DNA of 14,646 nt from Oxalobacteraceae bacterium UBA7693 (lineage in GTDB: Bacteria; Pseudomonadota; Gammaproteobacteria; Burkholderiales; Burkholderiaceae_D): assembly GCA_002482715.1 (NCBI GenBank), contig DLGN01000378.1, forward strand, positions 327 through 14,972. Reading direction: 5' to 3'. Below the pieces are notes generated by a model. That model was not told where the DNA came from. It did not search any database and worked only from the letters and a program-made list of their open reading frames with translations. A program made the position numbers and the translations under genes. This document shows, piece after piece, positions 6,320 to 12,962 of this stretch (positions are counted from its first letter, which is position 1; each line of letters begins with the position of its first letter).

Positions 6320-7273
6320 ATGAAAAAAAACCTTACACCAACCGAATCACACTCACCCGATCTGGTCTTTGCCAAATCGAGCCTAGGTGAAGCTTTGATG
6401 ACGCAGCTAAAAGAAGGCTCTTCGTCTTACAGACGCATTGCTGATTATTTGCTGCGCAATCAGGTGAAAGTAACTGCATTGGGCATTGAAGATATGGCTG
6501 AACAATGCGAAGTCTCCACTGCTACCATTAGCCGATTTGCACGCGATCTGAATTTTGCCAATTACGCAGCACTAAAAAACAAAATTGCAGAAACCGTACA
6601 AGAAATATTTTCACCAGTTGAGAAATTACGTAACACGATCGAAGGTCGCAAGAGTGCAACCTCCCCAATGGGTGCGAGTCTGCAATCTGCGTTAGCAAAC
6701 ATCAACGCAGCAAGCCAAGGCATTAACGATGAGCAGATTGATCAAATCATTACGCGCTTAGCCAAAGCTGGGACGGTGTATATCATGGGTTTTGGCATCA
6801 GCTCGCACTTGGCAGGAATACTTGCATTACACCTGCAGCCATATTGCAATCGGGTAGTGGAGGTTGTCACCTACGGTGGCACCGAAGTGGCCGCAGGCAA
6901 TTTGGCAAACATTACTGAAAAAGATGTTCTGATCGTCATTTCATTTCCACGCTATGCGTTAGACGTGATACGCCTCACCGAATTCGCACGTAAACATTCT
7001 ACTTGTATTGTCGCGATTACTGATTCATCTGCATCACCAATCGCGCAACTTGGCGACTATTTATTATTAGCACCTAGCAACCACGCTGTGTTGGCAAGTA
7101 GTTCTAGCGCAGCAACCGCCGTCATTGAAGCATTGGTTAGCAGCATGATGGTATCAAACAAGAAAAATGTCGAGAAAGCGATCCGATTGACAGAAGCGCT
7201 CTCAGGCTATTTACACAATAACGATAACACCTCAAGAACCACGCAACTGGAAAGTCGCAAGCCGAAAAAGTAG
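6320..7273 (+). CDS. RpiR/MurR-family transcriptional regulator (HTH plus SIS domain)
   Basis: This 317-residue protein has the two-domain layout of RpiR/MurR regulators. An N-terminal HTH_6-type domain spans about 25-95, with the recognition helix region at 56-79 (IEDMAEQCEVSTATISRFAR). A C-terminal SIS domain spans about 135-265, with VYIMGFGISSHLA (153-165) and DVLIVISFPRYALDV (202-216). In sugar-phosphate SIS domains the latter loop usually carries Ser/Thr-rich SGxT; here it is FPRYALD, so the ligand may not be a phosphosugar. The protein ends with a short Lys/Ser-rich tail. ATG 6320 gives a standard N-terminus but a poor ribosome site (AAGAAA). It lies divergent from the cphZ-yfcC pair and just before the receptor gene, the classic place for a local regulator. 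It probably controls both arms and itself, sensing beta-Asp-Arg, Arg or a derivative; that is inference. Confidence 0.88.
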   Translation: MKKNLTPTESHSPDLVFAKSSLGEALMTQLKEGSSSYRRIADYLLRNQVKVTALGIEDMAEQCEVSTATISRFARDLNFANYAALKNKIAETVQEIFSPVEKLRNTIEGRKSATSPMGASLQSALANINAASQGINDEQIDQIITRLAKAGTVYIMGFGISSHLAGILALHLQPYCNRVVEVVTYGGTEVAAGNLANITEKDVLIVISFPRYALDVIRLTEFARKHSTCIVAITDSSASPIAQLGDYLLLAPSNHAVLASSSSAATAVIEALVSSMMVSNKKNVEKAIRLTEALSGYLHNNDNTSRTTQLESRKPKK

Positions 7274-7338
7274 CTCCCCTTCCTTATCTTCAACTAGCAA
7301 CGAGCACTCGAAAAAGTGCTCGATGGGGAGCGTTTTTT
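7273..7338 (+). terminator. Two-part terminator or attenuator between the regulator and receptor genes
   Basis: GCTCCCC (7273-7279) pairs with GGGGAGC (7325-7331) and is followed after one G by six T (7333-7338). Within it lies an 8-bp perfect hairpin, CGAGCACT/AGTGCTCG, with a 6-nt loop (7301-7322). The 5' arm begins in the last base of the regulator's stop codon, so a terminating ribosome would cover it and hinder the outer stem. This suggests coupling of read-through to translation of the regulator. A plain terminator is the simpler reading. Confidence 0.65.
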
Positions 7339-7372
7339 CGCAAATTTTTTAGTCACACTTTTATTAAAAACT

Positions 7373-7378
7373 GAGGAG
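7373..7378 (+). promoter_or_regulatory. Ribosome binding site that decides the receptor start
   Basis: GAGGAG lies 9 nt before ATG 7388. It rules out the longer in-frame GTG start at 7316, which falls inside the terminator hairpin and would add 24 residues before the signal peptide. Confidence 0.85.
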
Positions 7379-7387
7379 TACAAACAA

Positions 7388-10081
7388 ATGAAGCATCAAC
7401 AGCAAAGTTGGAATGCCGTACCAAAAAAAATTACGGCTGCAACTTGGTCCGCATTAGGCGTCATGGCGATCTTGAGTGTGGCTAACGGCAGTGCAATCGC
7501 CCAAACACAAACTACAGAAGCCGCAATACAAAAAGTCGAAATTACAGGTTCGTCCATCAAACGCATCAACGCGGAAACTGCCTTGCCGGTGCAAGTGATC
7601 AGTCGAGTCGAAATCGCAAAAACAGGCGCAACGACTGCTGAACAATTACTCAGTACGCTCACCGCCAACACTGGCTATACACAAGAGTCTGCGAGTATTA
7701 GTGATAAACCAGGCTCAAGTGGTTTATCTGGTGCGAACTTACGTGGCCTTGGCGTTTCCTCGACTTTGGTCTTACTCAATGGTCGACGCATGGCAGCTTT
7801 TGCATTTGGTGGCGAAGGCACTGATTTGAACTCTATTCCATTGTCAGCGATTGACCGCGTTGAAGTACTGAAAGACGGAGCCTCTGCGGTATATGGTGCA
7901 GATGCTGTAGGTGGTGTGATTAACTTCATCACACGTAAAGACTTTAGCGGCGTCGAAGCAAGTATCAGCGGAATGCGCACGCATGAAGGTGGTGGCGGTG
8001 ATAAATCTGTTAGCTTGCTGGCTGGCTTTGGCAATCTCGCGAACGACGGCTACAACATCTTCGCTAGTTTGCAGCACAAAAAAAATGATCAATTGCGCAC
8101 ATCACAACGCGACTTCGCGGTCAGTGCGTGGCGTCCATTAGAAGCTCGCGGTTATCCTGATAACTTCACTTCAGCAAACACATTCCCAGCTGGCATCTAC
8201 TCAGTATCCCCTAGCCGTTACTTGGGCAATCCAAGTGCGCCAGATTGCGCAGGTCCATCAAGTATCTTGATCGCCGGCGCTTGCCGTTTCGATTACCAAG
8301 CGGCGGCTGACGTTTATCCGGAATCACAAAAGACGAATTTGATCACACGTGGAACTTTCGCAATCAATGCTGACCACACCCTGATCGCAGAATTTACCGC
8401 CTCCAAAAACGATGCCAAATATCGCTTGTCACCAACTGGCGTTAATGGCGCTCAAGGAACCCGCAGCAGCGCATGGACTTATCCTGCTGGCGGCCCATTC
8501 TATCCAAAAACTTACGTCAACTCTGCTGGACAAACGGTGGCGACTGACGGCAAACCTTTCAATGTCCGCATCCGCTTGACACCAGGTGGTGCACGCACCA
8601 ATGGCCAAGAATCAGAACAACAGCGTTTGTTGTTGGGCGCGGAAGGTGTCATCGCAGGTTGGGATTACAACACAGCTTACGCCCACTCTGTTTCTGAAAA
8701 CACGCAAACGCTCACTAACGGTTACTACGATAGAGCACTGCTCTTGGCTGCATTCAAAACCGGCAAAATCAATCCGTTTGGCGCCCAAAGTGCAGAAGGT
8801 CAGGCTCTATTGGATTCAGCAGAACGCAACATCGACGGTCGCAAAGGCAAGTCAACTACGGATGTGTTTGACGCACGCTTCACCCGTGAAATCGCGCAAC
8901 TTGATGCGGGCGCTGTCGGCATGGCGACAGGTATCGAATTCCGTCGTGAAAAATTGGAAGATAACTCTTCTGATGAAATTTTGGCAGGCACAATCTATTC
9001 CACATCCAAATCACGTCGTGTTTCTGAATCACGCGACGTGAAAGCTATCTTCGCTGAATTCGATGTCCCGTTGACGAAAGAATTGAATGCGCAGATGGCG
9101 ATACGTCACGACTCTTACGGCGGCAATATCGGCAGCTCGACGAATCCTAAATTGGCATTGCGCTACCAACCAAGTAAGGATCTCTTGTTCCGTGCTTCTT
9201 TCGGTACAGGCTTCCGTGCTCCGACGATGAAAGACTTAGACCCATCTACGGTTGAGACCTCAACTGTTGGCTTGTATTTCGATACGATAGGCTGTACGAA
9301 ATTCAAGTCACAATGCTATAGCGATCAAATTCCAACAACAGAAGCTGGCAATGCCAATCTGAAACCAGAGAAATCCAAGCAATTCTCGATGGGCGTCGTC
9401 TGGGAACCATTAGCTGCATTCTCTGCAGCGGTCGATTACTGGAGCGTGCGTAAGACGGATGTGATTAAGTTTGCACCAGAAACTTTGATCGATACCGATC
9501 CTGAATTCGTAGAAAAATCGATTACCCGCGACAGCGATGGTTTCATTGAAAACTGGGCATTGACTGCGCAAAACCAAGGTAAAGAAACCAAGAGTGGTAT
9601 CGATTTGAATTTTGCTTATCGCACCAAGTTCGAAGGCATGGGCAAATTGACGACACGCTTGTCTGGCACTTTGATGACAAAGAGCGAGCAACAATTCTCC
9701 GCCAACTCAAAAGTGTTTGATAACTTAGGTAAATGGGGTTTTGAATATGTGACACCAAAATGGCGTCATCGTTTGAGCGCAGACTGGGATATCGGCAATT
9801 GGGGCTTCACTGTTGCCAACAGCTTCCAGTTGCACCATGAAGATCAACAATTAGATCCGAGTGGTAAACGACCAACAGTTGCATCCTATAGCTTGTGGGA
9901 TCTGCAAACTGGTTACTACGGTTTCAAAGATTTCAAAATTACTGGGGGCATCTTGAATGTTTTAAATACGAAACCACCATTTTCCAACCAGACTCTGACG
10001 TATTTTGCTGGCTTTGATTCAACTTATGTTGACCCACGTGGACGGGCTTACTACGTCCGTTTGAATTATGCGTTTAAGTAA
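7388..10081 (+). CDS. TonB-dependent outer-membrane receptor, probable importer of cyanophycin fragments
   Basis: This 897-residue protein is a TonB-dependent transporter. It has a cleavable signal peptide (about 1-38, ending AIA before Q39), then a TonB-box-like segment QKVEITGSS (48-56). The plug domain spans about 60-185 with LRGLG (118-122), VLLNGRR (128-134), IDRVEVLKDGASAVYGADAV (155-174) and GGVINFITRK. A C-terminal 22-strand barrel ends in YYVRLNYAFK. Conserved barrel elements include FGTGFRAPTMKDL and NLKPEKSKQFSMG. Two cysteine pairs sit in extracellular-loop positions (CAGPSSILIAGAC and CTKFKSQC). No SusD-like partner or FecR/sigma pair is present. It lies between the regulator and an exported cyanophycinase gene, so the cargo is inferred to be beta-Asp-Arg dipeptides or larger cyanophycin pieces. 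The family is certain, the cargo is not. Confidence 0.93.
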   Translation: MKHQQQSWNAVPKKITAATWSALGVMAILSVANGSAIAQTQTTEAAIQKVEITGSSIKRINAETALPVQVISRVEIAKTGATTAEQLLSTLTANTGYTQESASISDKPGSSGLSGANLRGLGVSSTLVLLNGRRMAAFAFGGEGTDLNSIPLSAIDRVEVLKDGASAVYGADAVGGVINFITRKDFSGVEASISGMRTHEGGGGDKSVSLLAGFGNLANDGYNIFASLQHKKNDQLRTSQRDFAVSAWRPLEARGYPDNFTSANTFPAGIYSVSPSRYLGNPSAPDCAGPSSILIAGACRFDYQAAADVYPESQKTNLITRGTFAINADHTLIAEFTASKNDAKYRLSPTGVNGAQGTRSSAWTYPAGGPFYPKTYVNSAGQTVATDGKPFNVRIRLTPGGARTNGQESEQQRLLLGAEGVIAGWDYNTAYAHSVSENTQTLTNGYYDRALLLAAFKTGKINPFGAQSAEGQALLDSAERNIDGRKGKSTTDVFDARFTREIAQLDAGAVGMATGIEFRREKLEDNSSDEILAGTIYSTSKSRRVSESRDVKAIFAEFDVPLTKELNAQMAIRHDSYGGNIGSSTNPKLALRYQPSKDLLFRASFGTGFRAPTMKDLDPSTVETSTVGLYFDTIGCTKFKSQCYSDQIPTTEAGNANLKPEKSKQFSMGVVWEPLAAFSAAVDYWSVRKTDVIKFAPETLIDTDPEFVEKSITRDSDGFIENWALTAQNQGKETKSGIDLNFAYRTKFEGMGKLTTRLSGTLMTKSEQQFSANSKVFDNLGKWGFEYVTPKWRHRLSADWDIGNWGFTVANSFQLHHEDQQLDPSGKRPTVASYSLWDLQTGYYGFKDFKITGGILNVLNTKPPFSNQTLTYFAGFDSTYVDPRGRAYYVRLNYAFK

Positions 10082-10095
10082 AATTCCGTTCATAT

Positions 10096-10121
10096 GAAAG
10101 ACCCATGTTCATCGGTCTTTC
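10096..10121 (+). terminator. First hairpin after the receptor gene
   Basis: GAAAGACC and GGTCTTTC form an 8-bp stem with a 10-nt loop, 14 nt after the receptor stop codon. No T run follows. A smaller TGCGG/CCGCA hairpin lies at 10148-10165. They probably protect the mRNA 3' end, with the main terminator downstream. Confidence 0.4.
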
Positions 10122-10168
10122 AATAAAGGAAAATCATTGATTTCTTGTGCGGCAATTCTCCCGCATTT

Positions 10169-10202
10169 GGGGTAGCATTTTAGGATCGCTACCCCTTTTT
10201 TT
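10169..10202 (+). terminator. Strong rho-independent terminator after the receptor gene
   Basis: GGGGTAGC (10169-10176) and GCTACCCC (10188-10195) form a perfect 8-bp stem with an 11-nt loop, followed at once by seven T. It should end transcription from the receptor gene. The cyanophycinase gene 50 nt downstream would then need its own promoter or regulated read-through. I find no convincing promoter hexamers in 10203-10251. Confidence 0.88.
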
Positions 10203-10251
10203 ATCGACTTTTCCATCTATAGCAAGAAGCAGCATCACTCCTTTCTAATTT

Positions 10252-11586
10252 ATGACAATGCTCAAACTATCTAAGCGAACTCATTTCTCTCGCGTTACAT
10301 TCACTGTGTATGCGTTTGTTATCCATGCACTTCTTTTTGCCAGCCCAACCCATGCGAGCAACACTCAACACACGAGTTCTTCAGCACAAGACGTAAAAGG
10401 TTCTCTCGTCATTATTGGTGGGGCATTACGCGCAGATAATGCTGTCGTTTGGGAAACCATCGTCAAACAAGCTGGTGGCAAAGACAGCCGAATTGCGATT
10501 ATTCCAGCGGCATCTGGTAATCCGCAGCGTGCGGCGGAATTTGCCGCTTCTTCCCTCAACGCGCACGGCGCAGCTAGCTTCGTTGTACCACTCTCAACAC
10601 GCTATGCCGAAACAGACCCCAGCAAAACGCCCGATCAAATTCAAAAAAATCCCTATTGCGTAGCGCAAATCCAGCAAGCTCAGGCTGTGTATTTTACCGG
10701 TGGTGACCAAGCGAAAATAACAAAGGCATTACTAGATACAAATGGCAAGCCGAGCCCTATGTTAGAAGCAATCTGGTCGATTTATCGTCAAGGTGGCGTA
10801 ATCGCTGGGACTAGTGCTGGTGCTGCGATTATGAGTACGACGATGTTCAGTAATGCAAAAAGTGTACTCAGTACTTTAAAACAAGGCGTTACGGAGGGAA
10901 ATGAAATTGCGAATGGCTTGGGCTTTATTGGCAACCAAGTTTTCATCGACCAACACTTAATTATTCGTGGGCGATTTGCCCGCATGCTGCCAGCAATGTT
11001 AAAGAAGTCTTATGTGCTCGGCCTTGGAATTGACGAAAACACCGCTCTCCTCGTCAAGCAACAAAATGAAGTTGAAATCGTCGGGTATAAAGGGGCGATT
11101 CTTTGGGATTTAAGTTCTGCAAAAACAAATTCGAGCCAGGCAGAATTTAATCTGCAAGATGCGCGGATCTCCTACTTATCCCACGGCGATCAATTTAATA
11201 TCGCAACAAAAAAAATATCTCCAGCGAGCGATAAGCAATTAATCACGACACCGCAGTCTGAAGAGGCAGATCAAGCACCGGCATTTCATCCAAATATGTT
11301 AGCAAACACGGCTATTGTGGAAGCGATGTCACAACTTATGGAGAGTAAGCAAACCCATGCTAAAGGGTTGGCATTTGGCGATCCTCGCGGCGACAAGGGA
11401 CAACTCGGCTACGAATTCGTATTGACAAAAAAGGCAGACAGTCGCGCTTACTTCTCTAGCAGCTCTGGTGCTGAAGCGCTTACTTTAATCAATCTTGGTT
11501 TAGATATCCACCCGGTGCAAATGGCGACACCACTTTACCAAATCTTAGACAAGCAAAAAAAACCGCATAAAGCAGATAAAAATTAG
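10252..11586 (+). CDS. cphE: Exported cyanophycinase (peptidase family S51, CphE-like)
   Basis: Cyanophycinase is a serine exopeptidase that releases beta-Asp-Arg dipeptides from cyanophycin. The nucleophile Ser188 sits in the elbow IAGTSAGAA (184-192). FTGGDQ (148-153), DQHLIIRGRF (233-242) and GIDENTALLV (259-268) are the other family blocks, and KGSLVIIGGAL (49-59) opens the domain. Residues 1-35 form a signal peptide (hydrophobic FTVYAFVIHALLF, cut near THA-SN), so it works in the periplasm or outside, unlike cytoplasmic CphB. The protein has 444 residues; about 110 (from ~330) lie beyond the ~270-residue catalytic domain, as in secreted CphE proteins. ATG 10252 is taken as start, with a second in-frame ATG at 10258; neither has a good ribosome site. 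Neighbouring receptor, regulator and CphZ-like genes support use of external cyanophycin. The substrate is well supported by the motifs. Confidence 0.92.
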   Translation: MTMLKLSKRTHFSRVTFTVYAFVIHALLFASPTHASNTQHTSSSAQDVKGSLVIIGGALRADNAVVWETIVKQAGGKDSRIAIIPAASGNPQRAAEFAASSLNAHGAASFVVPLSTRYAETDPSKTPDQIQKNPYCVAQIQQAQAVYFTGGDQAKITKALLDTNGKPSPMLEAIWSIYRQGGVIAGTSAGAAIMSTTMFSNAKSVLSTLKQGVTEGNEIANGLGFIGNQVFIDQHLIIRGRFARMLPAMLKKSYVLGLGIDENTALLVKQQNEVEIVGYKGAILWDLSSAKTNSSQAEFNLQDARISYLSHGDQFNIATKKISPASDKQLITTPQSEEADQAPAFHPNMLANTAIVEAMSQLMESKQTHAKGLAFGDPRGDKGQLGYEFVLTKKADSRAYFSSSSGAEALTLINLGLDIHPVQMATPLYQILDKQKKPHKADKN

Positions 11587-11675
11587 AATGGGGGCTCTGT
11601 TGTTTTCCATGAATTTGCAGCGGACAAAAATATCGTTCATGGCAAATTTGATCTACTCTAGCTAAATTTATTCAT

Positions 11676-11680
11676 GAGGA
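11676..11680 (+). promoter_or_regulatory. Ribosome binding site that decides the DUF962 start
   Basis: GAGGA lies 5 nt before ATG 11686. It overlaps the in-frame ATG at 11674, which has no site of its own, so 11686 is preferred. Confidence 0.65.
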
Positions 11681-11685
11681 AAATC

Positions 11686-12150
11686 ATGGAATCAACACAA
11701 GCGACACAAACAAATGAGACGCAGAGAAAAGTCGATCAAATGCTTACGCGCTATGCAGAAAGTCATCGCCATCCAAAAAATGAGATGATTCATTTCATTT
11801 GTGTGCCAGTCATTATGTGGACAGTCCTAGCCTTATTGTGGAGCGTACATCCAACGCTCGCTTTAGCGATGACTGTCATCGCACTGCTGTACTACTTTAG
11901 CCTGTCAATCGGATTTGCGATCGGCATGAGTTTGATGGCCGCCGCCATGCTGGTAATTTTGTGGGCTTTGCCGCAGCATATGATTCTGCAAGTAGCGCTG
12001 ATTGCTTTTGTTATTGCATGGATTTTTCAATTTATCGGCCACAAAATTGAAGGAAAAAAACCATCTTTTTTTGAAGATCTACGCTTTCTGTTAATCGGCC
12101 CCTTGTTTGTCATCAGCTTTCTCTATCGACGTTGGAAACTTCCTTATTAG
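11686..12150 (+). CDS. DUF962 / Mpo1-like integral membrane protein
   Basis: This 154-residue protein belongs to the DUF962 (Mpo1-like) family. The yeast member Mpo1 is an iron-dependent dioxygenase in fatty-acid alpha-oxidation; bacterial members are mostly uncharacterised. Family marks are SHRHPKNEMIHFICVPVIMW (26-45), with His29 and His36, and QFIGHKIEGKKPSFFEDL (115-132), with His119; such histidines would be metal ligands. About four hydrophobic segments (roughly 37-53, 55-74, 76-95, 101-117) and a last one (134-147) place it in the inner membrane. The start was chosen at 11686 by its GAGGA site. It follows the cyanophycinase gene by 99 nt with no clear terminator between, so partial co-transcription is possible, but nothing links it to cyanophycin use. 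A bidirectional terminator follows. Confidence 0.85.
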   Translation: MESTQATQTNETQRKVDQMLTRYAESHRHPKNEMIHFICVPVIMWTVLALLWSVHPTLALAMTVIALLYYFSLSIGFAIGMSLMAAAMLVILWALPQHMILQVALIAFVIAWIFQFIGHKIEGKKPSFFEDLRFLLIGPLFVISFLYRRWKLPY

Positions 12151-12192
12151 GCATCAGAAAATCAATCAGAAAATCAAATAGGCGAAAAAAAA

Positions 12193-12221
12193 CCGCATTA
12201 AAATTAGTGCGGCTTTTTTTT
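12193..12221. terminator. Bidirectional rho-independent terminator
   Basis: CCGCATTA (12193-12200) pairs with TAGTGCGG (12205-12212), including one T-G wobble, with a 4-nt loop. After one C it is followed by eight T on the plus strand (12214-12221). A run of eight A before it (12185-12192) gives a T tract on the minus strand. It ends the DUF962 gene on the plus strand and the TonB-like gene on the minus strand. Confidence 0.88.
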
Positions 12222-12278
12222 GAATCTAAAAATTAAGCGAAACTAGCTTTTGCAATTGCTACACTAGTTCAAGTTTAA

Positions 12279-12611
12279 TTAAGACAAGCTCCAAACGTGC
12301 TCTAATTTTGCCCAAGCTTGTTGTGCTTTTCCGTCTTTTGTCGCTGGCTTGAATTTGCAAGAAGCATAGATTTTTACCGCTGCTTTATCCAAAGTCTTGG
12401 AACCGCTGGACTGATCTACTTTAGAGTCGACTACGTTGCCATCTGTACCAACCAACACAGACAACATCACCGTACCAGTTTCTTCATTCATCAAAGAAGA
12501 TTTAGGGTAAACAGCTTTTTCACAAGTCTGTTTTTCAACCATTGGAACTTCTGCGGCATTTACTGCCAATACGGAACTGAACAAAGCAACTGCCAATACG
12601 ATTTTTTTCAT
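12279..12611 (-). CDS. Small secreted TonB C-terminal-domain protein
   Basis: This 110-residue protein consists of a signal peptide (1-20, MKKIVLAVALFSSVLAVNAA) and one TonB C-terminal domain (about 33-108). YPKSSLMNEETGTVMLSVLV (35-54), DGNVVDSKVDQSSGSKTLD (57-75) and KFKPATKDGK (86-95) follow the family pattern. Cys30 and Cys85 could form a disulfide in the periplasm. It lacks the N-terminal anchor and proline-rich spacer of a true energy transducer and has no exbB/exbD neighbours. It is therefore probably not the TonB that powers the nearby receptor; a periplasmic binding or accessory role is open. ATG 12611 was chosen because GGTGA lies 7 nt upstream and it starts a good signal peptide. 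An in-frame ATG at 12647 would put twelve polar residues in front of that signal. It is a single-gene unit with its own promoter candidate. Confidence 0.85.
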   Translation of the reverse strand: MKKIVLAVALFSSVLAVNAAEVPMVEKQTCEKAVYPKSSLMNEETGTVMLSVLVGTDGNVVDSKVDQSSGSKTLDKAAVKIYASCKFKPATKDGKAQQAWAKLEHVWSLS

Positions 12612-12696
12612 AGTCGGATCACCGGAAAGAGATTGAGATAAACCCATGAAGACTGAATCAAGAAATCAGAATGATTGCCACATGGAAACAGGCGTC

Positions 12697-12725
12697 ATTT
12701 TAAAGAAAATTTTTCCATAGAGCAA
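12697..12725 (-). promoter_or_regulatory. Putative promoter of the TonB-like gene
   Basis: On the minus strand TTGCTC (12725-12720) and TAAAAT (12702-12697) are 17 nt apart, matching the consensus at 4 of 6 and 5 of 6 bases. The start near 12690 would give a leader of about 80 nt. Confidence 0.5.
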
Positions 12726-12890
12726 TAGCTTTGCACAAAATTTCATCATTTTTTAAGACGAGATCAATAATTTTACGCCTTTACACTTGGGCATCGTATT
12801 TTCAGGATTCACCAACATGGGTCTTAATGCAAGCAGCCAGATCAATTCAAGTCCAATCGAGCCGATTGAATTAAATCAAGCAAAGTGAAG

Positions 12891-12922
12891 TTGTCATCAA
12901 CTCATAACTCTTTTGCTATATG
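12891..12922 (+). promoter_or_regulatory. Possible promoter of the lipoprotein gene
   Basis: TTGTCA (12891-12896) precedes TGCTATATGCTATAGG (12914-12929), which offers overlapping TATATG and TATAGG hexamers, each with an upstream TG (extended -10 style). The spacing from TTGTCA to TATATG is 20 nt, longer than ideal, so the assignment is weak. Confidence 0.3.
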
Positions 12923-12962
12923 CTATAGGCTCATATTTTTTCAACCTTAATTAGCACTTTCG

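Larger units (their letters stand above)
12612..12962. other. Divergent intergenic region between the TonB-like and lipoprotein genes
   Basis: These 351 bp hold a promoter candidate for each flanking gene (listed separately). Between them lies a 15-bp palindrome, CAATCGAGCCGATTG (12854-12868), nested in a longer AATTCAA...TTGAATT inverted repeat. A 23-codon open frame (12817-12888) with an AGGA site spans the palindrome. No RNA gene is recognised. Confidence 0.6.

Noticed and set aside
7316..7387. Longer receptor start at GTG 7316
   Set aside because: It lies within the terminator hairpin and would place 24 residues before a normal signal peptide; GAGGAG favours ATG 7388.
8586..9041. 151-codon plus-strand frame inside the receptor gene
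   Set aside because: It is a shifted frame within a clear TonB-dependent receptor CDS that shows no frameshift.
11612..11648. AATTTGC/GCAAATT inverted repeat between the cyanophycinase and DUF962 genes
   Set aside because: Seven A/T-rich pairs with a 23-nt loop and no T tract are too weak to call a terminator.
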